The notes: a model not told the origin generated them from the letters alone. Positions 1-7,797 are shown, numbered from the stretch's first letter. The stretch: 10,845 bases of DNA from JAGPKI01 sp052034135 (GCA_052034135.1 JBPOJC010000095.1:1-10845), one strand, 5' to 3'. Program-made: numbers and translations.

Positions 1-1182
1 GAAAAAGTATTTAAAGGTGAGGGCAGTAGGTTCAAAACAGATGATATTATCTTTGCAAGAATAACTCCTTGCCTTGAGCATGGTAAAATTGCTCAGGTTA
101 AAGGTAAAGAGAATGAAAAATTTTTTGGTTCCACTGAGTTCTTTGTTTTTAGAGCAAAAGATGGGGTGTCAGAGGGAAGCTTTTTATTTTATTTATCTTA
201 TTCAGATATTTTAAGAAAGCCAGCTGAAAAAAGCATGTATGGAGCTTCAGGTAGACAAAGAGCATCTATAGAGGTTGTAAAGGCAATAGAAGTACCGAAC
301 ATACCTTTTGAGACTCAGCGGAAGATTGCGGCTATACTCTCTGCATATGATGACCTCATTGAGAACAATACACGGCGAATGCAGATACTTGAAGAAATGG
401 CACAGAGGATTTATCAGGAATGGTTTGTGAATTTCCGATTCCCTGGTCATGAAATAGTGAAATTTGTTGATTCAGAATTAGGTAAAATACCCGAAGGATG
501 GGAAGTTAAAAGCATTAATGATATTTTAGAATATCATATTGGAGGTGGCTGGGGCAAGGAACAAGAAGAGAGTAATTTCAAAGTCCCGGCTTATGTCATA
601 AGGGGTACAGATATTCCGAATGTGAGGATGGGAAATGTTGTTAATTGTCCTTTAAGATATCACACTGAATCAAATTTCAAAAGTCGTAAAATAAAGTCGG
701 GGGACATTATTTTTGAAGTTTCAGGAGGTAGTAAAGACCAACCACTGGGAAGGTCGTTATTAATCGATGATATAACTCTGAGGTCTTTTAATGAGCCGGT
801 TATATGTGCTAGTTTTTGCAAGTTGATGCGAATAAATTGTAAAATTGTTTCCCCAGAGCTAATTTACCTTAAACTTTTGAAAATGTATGATGATAGATCT
901 ATTTGCAAGTATCAGGTTCAATCTACTGGTATTTCAAACTTCAAGTTTGTATTTTTCTTAAATGCTGAAAAAATTATAGTTCCACCTAATGCAATAAAAG
1001 AAAGATTTGATAAGGCTATAAAACCTATTTTTAGTGGTATTTCACTCCTTGGTCAAAGAAATGCAAAACTTCGGACAACTCGAGACCTCCTCCTTCCGAA
1101 ACTTATCTCAGGCGAGCTTGATGTCTCGAATTTGGACATCATTGAAAGGAGCCAAATGAATCATGACGATAGATGTAAATGA
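1..1182 (+). CDS. hsdS: Type I restriction-modification specificity subunit HsdS (5' end outside window)
   Basis: HsdS is the DNA-recognition subunit of type I R-M complexes. Each of its two target-recognition domains (TRDs) reads half of a bipartite site, and it holds HsdM and HsdR together. The frame is open from base 1 with no stop, and the upstream residues (for example DDIIFARITPCLEHGK, visible residues 14-29, and GSTEFFVF) are typical TRD1 sequence. The gene therefore begins outside the window, and a GTG at 166 is only an internal codon. Of 393 visible residues, about 1-100 are the end of TRD1, and about 101-150 are the central conserved helix (IPFETQRKIAAIL, then IENNTRRMQILEEMAQ). TRD2 starts at about 161 with the classic GKIPEGWE entry. 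The distal conserved helix lies near the C-terminus (LRTTRDLLLPKLISGEL). Perhaps 40-80 residues are missing, judged from the usual length of 400-450. The last 20 bp overlap the next gene. The recognition site cannot be read from sequence. Confidence 0.95.
   Translation, partial: EKVFKGEGSRFKTDDIIFARITPCLEHGKIAQVKGKENEKFFGSTEFFVFRAKDGVSEGSFLFYLSYSDILRKPAEKSMYGASGRQRASIEVVKAIEVPNIPFETQRKIAAILSAYDDLIENNTRRMQILEEMAQRIYQEWFVNFRFPGHEIVKFVDSELGKIPEGWEVKSINDILEYHIGGGWGKEQEESNFKVPAYVIRGTDIPNVRMGNVVNCPLRYHTESNFKSRKIKSGDIIFEVSGGSKDQPLGRSLLIDDITLRSFNEPVICASFCKLMRINCKIVSPELIYLKLLKMYDDRSICKYQVQSTGISNFKFVFFLNAEKIIVPPNAIKERFDKAIKPIFSGISLLGQRNAKLRTTRDLLLPKLISGELDVSNLDIIERSQMNHDDRCK
1145..1151 (+). promoter_or_regulatory. 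Shine-Dalgarno site for the deaminase-ATPase gene, inside hsdS
   Basis: AAAGGAG lies 11 bases before the ATG at 1163 and supports that start rather than the internal ATG at 1202. The site is within the end of hsdS, so ribosomes finishing hsdS at 1182 would pass over it, which suggests translational coupling. The ATG at 1156 is in the hsdS frame and is only an internal methionine of HsdS. Confidence 0.6.
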
Positions 1183-2650
1183 TTTTGACCCGCGAAAATA
1201 TATGGAATTAGCAATTGAGGTTATGAGAAAATCTGTACAAGAACCACGTTCAGATAAAATAAGTCCTAAAGTGGGTGTTGTATTAGTTATGTCAGACGGA
1301 ACTGTAGATACTGCTTGTAGGGGTGAATTACGTTTTGGGGACCATGCAGAATTCACTTTATTAGAAAGGAAACATCAAAATTCAGATTTGACTGGCTCTA
1401 TTCTATTTACCACTTTGGAACCATGCGCTCCTGGTTCCCGTCGTGATCCGAAGATATCTTGCTCAGAACGTATTGTCTTGGCGCACATTAAGAAGGTGTG
1501 GGTTGGGCTTGAAGACCCTGATCCTACTGTTGACCGTAAGGGCATAAAATACCTCCAAGATCATGGTATTGAAGTTCATATGTTCGACCGCAATTTACAG
1601 CAGATAATTGAAGAGGAAAATCTTGATTTTTTAGTCCAGGCGAAAGAGCGTGTAGGATATGCCAAACAAATGAAGAATCTTACACTGACCGATTTTGAAA
1701 AACCGAGCGAGAGAGCAGATCTATCTGATTTATCAGAAGAAGCACTTCTCTTTTATAAAGAAAGAATTAATTTTAAAGAGGAAATAAAATCTCAATTTTT
1801 TATGAAGAAATTATATCAAAAAGGAATTCTTAGTAAAGTAAAAAATAAATTTGTTCCAACTGGGATTGGGTTAATTCTTTTCGGTAAATCTCCCCAAGAT
1901 TTTTATCCACAAGCAGTTATTAAAGCAACAATTAAATATCCAAATGGAAAAACAGATATTGAGGATTTCGGAGGGCCGCTTGTTTTAATTCCTGATAAAA
2001 TAGAAACTTGGTGGAAAAGAATAATACCCTCAAGTATAGATAGATCTTCTGCTCAAAGGAAAACAATTTTTGATTTTCCTTATGAGCCAATTCGAGAAGC
2101 AATAACAAATGCTTTAGCTCACCGTGACTATGATATCAATGGGGCGACCTGTCATCTAGAAATTAATGATCGTACAATAACTGTAAAAAGTCCAGGTGGA
2201 CCAGTTGAACCAATTACTATTGAGCAGTTACAAAAATTTAGTGCCCCGACACTGAGTCGTAATCCGCTAATATTTTCCATTTTAGCAGAAGTGGGTATTG
2301 CTGAACGGAGAGGTTTGGGAATGGAAACATTTACAAAAATAGCAAAACACTATAATCTGCCACTTCCACAATATTCATTTGCTAATCCCTATTTAGCTTT
2401 AACATTTTTTAGAACAACTGAAGCAATAAAAGAATTGTATGAGATAAAAGAAACTGGTAAATTAAATAGAGAAGAGATAAATGGCATTATTTTTATTCAA
2501 GGTAAAAAAGAAGTTACCAAAAGGGAATATGCTGAGCATTTTAACATTAGCGATAAAAAGGCACAACGACATCTGTCAAAATTTAGTAAATTAGGTGTTG
2601 TTAGACAAGAAATGAAAGGCCCGGCTACCGTATATGTGTTCCAGAAGTAA
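1163..2650 (+). CDS. RibD-like zinc deaminase fused to GHKL-type (RecG C-terminal-like) ATPase and winged helix, encoded within a type I R-M operon
   Basis: Residues 11-160 look like a RibD/CMP-dCMP deaminase fold. They have a zinc-site HAE (His61-Ala-Glu63), then TLEPC (Cys88) and a second cysteine at 100. After these comes a RibD-like strand and loop, KKVWVGLEDPDP, and KGIKYLQDHGIEV. Zinc ligands and catalytic Glu are all present, so the domain is probably active, but no RibD reductase domain follows. Residues about 200-290 resemble the linker of AlbA_2/ATPase proteins (PTGIGLILFGKSPQDFYP, 232-249). Residues 305-395 form an HATPase_c_4 domain, with N-box REAITNALAHRDY (Glu312, Asn316), a glycine turn SPGGP (343-347), RNPLIF and ERRGLGMETF. 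Residues about 445-495 are a winged helix (TKREYAEHFNISDKKAQRHL). The AlbA_2 domain that normally precedes this ATPase is absent and the deaminase takes its place. The gene overlaps hsdS by 20 bp and precedes hsdR by 51 bp, so it is probably co-transcribed. Possible roles are a nucleotide- or nucleic-acid-deaminating defence effector, or an ATP/ligand-sensing regulator of the operon. The substrate is unknown. Confidence 0.88.
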   Translation: MTIDVNDFDPRKYMELAIEVMRKSVQEPRSDKISPKVGVVLVMSDGTVDTACRGELRFGDHAEFTLLERKHQNSDLTGSILFTTLEPCAPGSRRDPKISCSERIVLAHIKKVWVGLEDPDPTVDRKGIKYLQDHGIEVHMFDRNLQQIIEEENLDFLVQAKERVGYAKQMKNLTLTDFEKPSERADLSDLSEEALLFYKERINFKEEIKSQFFMKKLYQKGILSKVKNKFVPTGIGLILFGKSPQDFYPQAVIKATIKYPNGKTDIEDFGGPLVLIPDKIETWWKRIIPSSIDRSSAQRKTIFDFPYEPIREAITNALAHRDYDINGATCHLEINDRTITVKSPGGPVEPITIEQLQKFSAPTLSRNPLIFSILAEVGIAERRGLGMETFTKIAKHYNLPLPQYSFANPYLALTFFRTTEAIKELYEIKETGKLNREEINGIIFIQGKKEVTKREYAEHFNISDKKAQRHLSKFSKLGVVRQEMKGPATVYVFQK

Positions 2651-2653
2651 GTT

Positions 2654-2688
2654 ATCTGGACATAAATCTGGACACTTTGTCCAGATTT
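2654..2688 (+). repeat. Perfect 11-bp hairpin with an additional direct-repeat arm between the deaminase-ATPase gene and hsdR
   Basis: AAATCTGGACA (2664-2674) is followed by a 3-base loop and its exact reverse complement TGTCCAGATTT (2678-2688). A further copy of ATCTGGACA lies at 2654-2662, exactly 12 bases upstream of the same string at 2666-2674. Either upstream copy can pair with the downstream arm, so two mutually exclusive stems are possible. The hairpin begins 13 bases after the preceding stop codon and ends 13 bases before the hsdR ATG. It has a short T run (TTTT, 2686-2689) and only four G/C pairs, so it is at best a weak intrinsic terminator or attenuator. A protein operator with three half-sites, or an mRNA processing or stability element, is equally possible. 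Confidence 0.75.
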
Positions 2689-2693
2689 TCAAT

Positions 2694-2698
2694 AAGGA
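2694..2698 (+). promoter_or_regulatory. hsdR: Ribosome binding site of hsdR
   Basis: AAGGA lies only three bases before the ATG at 2702, which is closer than usual and may give modest initiation. The site lies just downstream of the 2664-2688 hairpin, so the structure could affect ribosome access. Confidence 0.45.
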
Positions 2699-2701
2699 AA
2701 T

Positions 2702-5700
2702 ATGACGCAAAGAAATAGTGATTTTTCAGAATCTACTCTGATACAGAAACCTGCTATTGACTTATTCATTCAATTGGGATGGTCATATCAAGATTGTTTT
2801 TACGAATTCGATAATAGCGGGAAAAGCTTTCTTGGCAGAGAGACTAAGGCTGATGTGGTCTTAGTTTCAAGACTTAGGTCTGCGTTGAAAAAGCTAAACA
2901 AAAATGTTTCTGATACAGTAATTGATGAAGCTATAAAAGCATTAATGGCTGATAGAAGTCTGATGGGAATGGTGCAGGCAAATCGTGAAGTATATGAATA
3001 TCTCAAGAATGGCATTCTTGTGAGCTATCTGAATGACAAGAAAGAAAATATACAGGAAAGAGTACAGATTATCGATTGGAATGACATTGAGAGTAATGAT
3101 TTCTTTTTAGCTTCAGAATTTTGGGTTTCAGGTGAAATGTACACCAGAAGAGCTGATATTATTGGTTTTGTGAACGGTATACCTCTACTTTTCATGGAGC
3201 TTAAAGCATCTCATCGGAAACTTAAAGATGCATATGAAAAAAATCTACGAGATTATAAATCTACAATTCCTCAGTTGCTCTGGTTCAATGGAATTATTAT
3301 CCTTTCAAATGGTAGCAAAAGCAGAGTTGGAACAATATCAAGCGAATGGGAGCATTTCAGCGAATGGAAAAAAATCAATAATGAAGGTGAAAAAGGAATT
3401 GTTTCGCTTGAAACAGTGATTAGAGGTGTTTGCAATAAAAAAAGATTTTTAGATCTTATTGAAAATTATACTTTATTCAAAGAGGAGAAAAATGGATTAA
3501 TAAAAATTATTGCTAAAAATCACCAATATCTTGGAGTTGAGAATGCAATCAAAGCTTTTCAAAAAATTGGAGAAAATAAAGGAAGACTTGGTGTTTTCTG
3601 GCACACTCAGGGCTCGGGGAAAACGGAATCAATGATTTTCTTTTCTCAGAAGATTTTGAGAAAAATTCCCGGTAACTGGACATTCGTAATCGTGACCGAT
3701 AGAAATGAATTGGACGAACAAACATACAAGCGCTTTGCACGTGCTGGAATTATTCAGGGACGGCATGGATGGGCTGAAACAAGTGAAGACCTGAGACAAT
3801 TGTTAAGAGAAAATAATCGTTTTGTTTTTACTACTATTCAGAAATTTAGAACTGAAAAGGGGAAAGTTCATCCAGTCATTTCTGAGCGCTCGGATATTAT
3901 TGTAATTGCTGACGAAGCACATAGAACTCAATATGATGTTTTTGCTATGAACATGCGCAATGCATTGCCTAACGCATCTTTTATTGCATTTACTGGGACT
4001 CCTCTTATCGCAGGCGAAGAAAAAACAAAGGAAGTTTTTGGTGACTATATAAGCATTTATAATTTCCAGCAGGCAATCGAAGATAAAGCGACAGTGCCCC
4101 TTTATTATGAGAATCGGAAACCGAAATTGCAACTGGTTAATTTAAGCTTAAGAGAAGATATACAACGAATCCTTGAAGATGCCGAACTTGACGAAGAACA
4201 GCAGAAAAGGTTTGAAAGGGAATTTTCGAAAGAATATCAGCTTATTACGCGGGAAGATCGTCTTGAAGAGATTGCGAAGGATATTGTTGAGCATTTTATG
4301 AATAGGGACTTTTTGGGTAAGGCAATGGTTGTTTCAATTGATAAAGCAACTGCCGTAAAAATGTATGACAAAGTAAATAAGTACTGGAAAAAATATATTG
4401 AAAAGCTGCAAGAAGAACTTTCAATTACAACTGACGATAGAGTTAGAGAGAATCTTATGAACAAGATAAACTTTATGAAGCAAACGGATATGGCTGTTGT
4501 AGTTTCACAATCTCAAAATGAGGTTGAAGATTTGAAAGCAAAAGGTGTAGATATAGTGCCTCATCGCAAACGAATGAACATTGAGAACCTTGATGAGAAA
4601 TTTAAGGATCCGGATGATCCTTTAAGAATAGTCTTTGTATGTGCAATGTGGATGACCGGATTCGATGTTCCCCCATGCTCGACTATCTACCTTGATAAGC
4701 CAATGAAGAATCACACTCTTATGCAGACAATCGCAAGAGTTAACAGAGTATTTGGAGAGAATAAGGTTGTAGGACTTATAGTTGATTATATAGGTGTACT
4801 GTATAATTTGAACCAGGCACTTTCAATATACGCTGCACCTGTTAGCGGTGGTAAAGTTGATTTGCCTATCATTGAAAAATCAAAATTGATTAAAGAACTC
4901 CGTAAAGATATCGATGAGATGATTTCAACTCTTGATGAATGGGGAATATCTATTTCGGAAGTTATGTCTTCTGAAGGTCTAAAATGTGTCAAGCTTATAG
5001 ATGATGCAATTGAACGAATTTTAGAGAGTGAAGAGAGGCAATCTACATTTCGAGAAAAAAATTCGATAATTCAAAGGACTTATAAGGCGATTCTACCAGA
5101 TGTATCTGCGAGTGAATTTCATCCAACAGTGAAGACACTGCAGGTTCTATCCGAAAAATTAAACTCACTATCTCCAACGGTGGATATTTCTGAAGTAATG
5201 AAAGAAGTTTCAGAATTACTCGATAAATCAGTAAAGGTTGAACCAAAACATGTGGCAGATCATCCAGAAGGATACAAAGCTGGTAGAATACTGGACTTGA
5301 GTAAAATTGATGTCCAAAAATTAAAAGAAGAGTTCGACAAAGGCCATAAGCGAATCCTTGCGGAAGAATTAAGGAAAGCAATTGATGTTAGGCTTCAAGC
5401 AATGTATATGCTTAATAAAACCAGAATTGATTATATGGAGAAATTTCAAAAGCTAATTGACGAGTACAATGCAGGTTCAATGAATGTAGAGGAGTATTAT
5501 AGACGATTACTCGAATTTCTGCAAAATCTAAACGATGAGGAAAAAAGAGCATTAACAGAAAACTTATCGGAAGAAGAACTTGCAGTTTATGACTTGTTGA
5601 TGAAACCACCACTCAAATTAACTCAGAAAGAGACTATTGAAGTGAAAAAAATAGCCAAAGAACTATTAGAAAAGTTAAAATCCGAAAAACTTGTTCTTGA

Positions 5701-5878
5701 TTGGCGCAAAAAAGAGCAAGCCAAAGCGTCAGTTAAATTGTGTATTGAAGAAACACTTGAGAAGCTTCCGCCCGAGTTCTCAACCGAAATTTATTATCAG
5801 AAATGTAATCTAATCTTCCAGCATATTTATGATTCATATTATAGTAGTGGAGTAAGTACATATACATATAAGAATTAA
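2702..5878 (+). CDS. hsdR: Type I restriction enzyme R subunit HsdR
   Basis: HsdR is the ATP-dependent DNA-translocating and cleaving subunit of the type I complex, acting with HsdM and HsdS on unmodified DNA. The 1058-residue length is normal for the family. The N-terminal PD-(D/E)xK nuclease core shows RRADIIGF (Asp152) and FMELK (Glu166, Lys168). The position of the QxxxY element seen in some HsdR proteins reads NLRDY (Asn181, Tyr185). The superfamily 2 helicase motor follows: Walker A TQGSGKT (302-308), DEAH box (404-407), motif III TGT (431-433), and motif VI QTIARVNR (675-682) after MTGFDVP (651-657). Residues from about 740 to the end are charged and helical, as in the C-terminal assembly region that docks on the methylase. 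There is no frameshift and all core motifs are intact, so the enzyme appears functional. It is in the same frame as the preceding gene but is separated by in-frame stops at 2648 and 2663. The start at 2702 is supported by AAGGA and by the usual N-terminal family pattern (ESTLIQKPAIDLFIQLGW). Confidence 0.97.
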   Translation: MTQRNSDFSESTLIQKPAIDLFIQLGWSYQDCFYEFDNSGKSFLGRETKADVVLVSRLRSALKKLNKNVSDTVIDEAIKALMADRSLMGMVQANREVYEYLKNGILVSYLNDKKENIQERVQIIDWNDIESNDFFLASEFWVSGEMYTRRADIIGFVNGIPLLFMELKASHRKLKDAYEKNLRDYKSTIPQLLWFNGIIILSNGSKSRVGTISSEWEHFSEWKKINNEGEKGIVSLETVIRGVCNKKRFLDLIENYTLFKEEKNGLIKIIAKNHQYLGVENAIKAFQKIGENKGRLGVFWHTQGSGKTESMIFFSQKILRKIPGNWTFVIVTDRNELDEQTYKRFARAGIIQGRHGWAETSEDLRQLLRENNRFVFTTIQKFRTEKGKVHPVISERSDIIVIADEAHRTQYDVFAMNMRNALPNASFIAFTGTPLIAGEEKTKEVFGDYISIYNFQQAIEDKATVPLYYENRKPKLQLVNLSLREDIQRILEDAELDEEQQKRFEREFSKEYQLITREDRLEEIAKDIVEHFMNRDFLGKAMVVSIDKATAVKMYDKVNKYWKKYIEKLQEELSITTDDRVRENLMNKINFMKQTDMAVVVSQSQNEVEDLKAKGVDIVPHRKRMNIENLDEKFKDPDDPLRIVFVCAMWMTGFDVPPCSTIYLDKPMKNHTLMQTIARVNRVFGENKVVGLIVDYIGVLYNLNQALSIYAAPVSGGKVDLPIIEKSKLIKELRKDIDEMISTLDEWGISISEVMSSEGLKCVKLIDDAIERILESEERQSTFREKNSIIQRTYKAILPDVSASEFHPTVKTLQVLSEKLNSLSPTVDISEVMKEVSELLDKSVKVEPKHVADHPEGYKAGRILDLSKIDVQKLKEEFDKGHKRILAEELRKAIDVRLQAMYMLNKTRIDYMEKFQKLIDEYNAGSMNVEEYYRRLLEFLQNLNDEEKRALTENLSEEELAVYDLLMKPPLKLTQKETIEVKKIAKELLEKLKSEKLVLDWRKKEQAKASVKLCIEETLEKLPPEFSTEIYYQKCNLIFQHIYDSYYSSGVSTYTYKN

Positions 5879-6000
5879 TAGACAAAAAATTTTTACTATG
5901 AAGAATTAAATATTTAGATTTTTATTATTCCTTTATTAAATTGTCTATTTTAATACAATACTAATAAAAGCAGATTGATGATTATGGAGGGTAATCGTAT
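5879..6000 (+). promoter_or_regulatory. AT-rich leader between hsdR and the DUF262 gene, with possible weak promoter
   Basis: This 122-bp gap is very AT-rich and holds no ORF. A possible promoter is TTGTCT (5941-5946) with TAATAA (5962-5967) at 15-bp spacing; TACAAT at 5954-5959 is an alternative -10 without a convincing -35. A perfect 9-bp inverted repeat (AATAGACAA at 5877-5885 and TTGTCTATT at 5941-5949) spans about 55 bases, and its right arm covers the proposed -35. A strong GGAGG (5986-5990) lies 10 bases before the ATG at 6001. The gap and the separate strong ribosome site suggest the DUF262 gene is transcribed, at least partly, on its own. No clear intrinsic terminator of the hsd operon is visible. 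Confidence 0.35.
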
Positions 6001-7797
6001 ATGTCAGAACAAAAATATTCAGTAAACCAATATTCAATACAAACTGTTATAAGCTGGATACAATCTTATGATATTGCCATTCCAGAGATTCAACGCCCTT
6101 TTGTGTGGGATGCAACTAAAGTAAGAGATTTTATTGATTCACTATATTGTGGATATCCTGTTGGTTATCTTATTGCGTGGAGGAATCCCAATATTCGCCT
6201 TAAAGATGGATCAATTTCTACTGGTAAACGAATATTGATTGATGGCCAGCAAAGAGTTACAGCCATTATGGCAGCATTATTAGCCATGGAAATCGTTGAT
6301 AAAGATTACAGAAAAAGAAGAATCTCCATAGCTTTTCATCCAATAGATAGGCAATTTAAAGTGACTGATGCTGCCATTAGAAAAGACAAGGAATGGATTT
6401 CTGATATTGCTGATATTTTTGAACCAGATTTTTCACTGTTATCTTTCACAAAAGAATATTGTAAAAATAATCCTGATGTAGAAGAAGATAATGTTTTTAA
6501 AAGTGTTGAACTACTTAAAAATATAGTAAATAATTCAATAGGACTTATTGAATTAAATGCCGATCTGGATATCGATGCAGTAACTGAAATATTTATACGC
6601 ATTAATTCACAGGGAGTGGTTTTAAGTCAGGCAGATTTTGCTATGTCTAAAATTGCTTCAAATGAAACATACAATGGAAATGTTTTACGTAAAGCAATTG
6701 ATTATTTTTGTCATTTAGCTGTAGATCCTTCATTTTATAACCAACTAAAAGATGTTGATAAACAATTTGCTAAGACTGAGTATTTTCAAAAAATGTCATG
6801 GTTAAAGAATGAGATCGACGATCTATACGATCCATCATATACAGATATGTTGAGGGTTGCATTTACATATAAATTTAAGCGTGGCAGGCTTGAAGACCTG
6901 GTTGCGCTTCTCTCTGGTAGAAACTTTGAAACAAGGCAATACGAAGAAAGTATCGCCGAGGAATCCTTTCAAAAATTAGATGAAGGGGTTCAGGCGTTTA
7001 TTAATGAAAATAATTTTAAAAAGTTTGTTATGATTCTTCGGTCAGCTGGATTTATAGATTCTTCGCTTATCCGATCTCAAAATGCTATCGACTCTGCATA
7101 TATTCTCTACCTTACTTTAAGAGAAGCTAATTATCCACAAGCTGAAATTGAATCTTTGGTAAGAAAGTGGTTTGTGCTTTCAGCGCTTACAAGCCGTTAT
7201 TCTGCTTCTCCTGAGTCTCAGTTAGATTATGATATAAGGAACATTACAGAAATTGGTGCTAAAGAATTTATTGATAACGTTATTTCTGCAGAATTATCAG
7301 AAACTTATTGGGAAGTAAGACTCCCTCAGCAAATGAATACTTCTGCAATGAGTACTCCAACATTTAATGTTTTTCTGGCTGCTCAGGTAAAAAATAACGA
7401 TAAAGGTTTTTTATCAAAAGATATTACTGTTGGAAACCTTATAGCCATAAAAGGAGATGTACACCATATATTTCCAAAGGAATATTTGAAAAAATATGGT
7501 TACAATAGATGGGTTTATAATCAAATAGCCAATTATGTAATGGCTCAAAGTGAGATTAATATCGCAATCAGTTCAAAGCCTCCATCTAAATACTTAAAAG
7601 AAGTCATAGATCAGTGCCAGAATGGAAAGTTAAAATATGGCGGAATAGACACAGAAGAAGAGTTACTAAAGAACCTTAAGATGAATTGTATACCAGAAGA
7701 AATTTTTATAATGGATGTTAATGATTATAATGATTTCCTTGATAAAAGGCGTAAATTAATGTCACAAAAAATAAGAGATTACTTTTTTAAGCTTTAG
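6001..7797 (+). CDS. DUF262/GmrSD-type (type IV-like) restriction protein with C-terminal HNH-like motif
   Basis: The N-terminal half is a clear DUF262 (GmrS N-terminal, ParB/sulfiredoxin-like) NTPase domain. It has IPEIQRPFVW (27-36), IDSLYCGYPVGYLIAW (45-60), the hallmark DGQQR (81-85), and the later family motif FIRINSQGVVLSQADFAMSK (198-217). A helical region follows. Near the C-terminus, DVHHIFPKEYL (486-496), with downstream asparagines and NIAIS-KPPS-YL (about 520-531), resembles the HNH-like nuclease motif of GmrSD/DUF1524-type enzymes. Proteins of this family use nucleotide binding to control cleavage of modified (for example hydroxymethylated or glucosylated) phage DNA, or act in related defence systems; the exact target here is unknown. 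At 598 aa both domains are present on one chain. It follows a type I R-M operon but has its own leader and a strong GGAGG site, so it is probably a separate transcription unit in a shared defence island. The gene is intact. Confidence 0.88.
   Translation: MSEQKYSVNQYSIQTVISWIQSYDIAIPEIQRPFVWDATKVRDFIDSLYCGYPVGYLIAWRNPNIRLKDGSISTGKRILIDGQQRVTAIMAALLAMEIVDKDYRKRRISIAFHPIDRQFKVTDAAIRKDKEWISDIADIFEPDFSLLSFTKEYCKNNPDVEEDNVFKSVELLKNIVNNSIGLIELNADLDIDAVTEIFIRINSQGVVLSQADFAMSKIASNETYNGNVLRKAIDYFCHLAVDPSFYNQLKDVDKQFAKTEYFQKMSWLKNEIDDLYDPSYTDMLRVAFTYKFKRGRLEDLVALLSGRNFETRQYEESIAEESFQKLDEGVQAFINENNFKKFVMILRSAGFIDSSLIRSQNAIDSAYILYLTLREANYPQAEIESLVRKWFVLSALTSRYSASPESQLDYDIRNITEIGAKEFIDNVISAELSETYWEVRLPQQMNTSAMSTPTFNVFLAAQVKNNDKGFLSKDITVGNLIAIKGDVHHIFPKEYLKKYGYNRWVYNQIANYVMAQSEINIAISSKPPSKYLKEVIDQCQNGKLKYGGIDTEEELLKNLKMNCIPEEIFIMDVNDYNDFLDKRRKLMSQKIRDYFFKL

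Noticed and set aside
166..1182. hsdS beginning at the GTG at 166
   Set aside because: The frame is open from base 1 and the preceding 55 codons are good TRD1 sequence, so the gene simply starts outside the window.
1163..1640. Riboflavin biosynthesis gene ribD
   Set aside because: The deaminase fold is RibD-like, but the reductase domain is missing, an ATPase/winged-helix module follows instead, and no other riboflavin gene is nearby.
2641..2701. hsdR and the deaminase-ATPase gene as one broken gene
   Set aside because: They share a reading frame, but each has complete ends, the domains are unrelated, and two or more in-frame stops and a hairpin separate them.
3803..4132. 109-codon minus-strand ORF inside hsdR
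   Set aside because: It lies opposite the conserved helicase motifs of hsdR and shows no family resemblance.
5043..5381. 112-codon minus-strand ORF inside hsdR
   Set aside because: It is antisense to a fully intact hsdR, has low-complexity hydrophobic sequence and no recognisable motif or ribosome site; it is a shadow frame.
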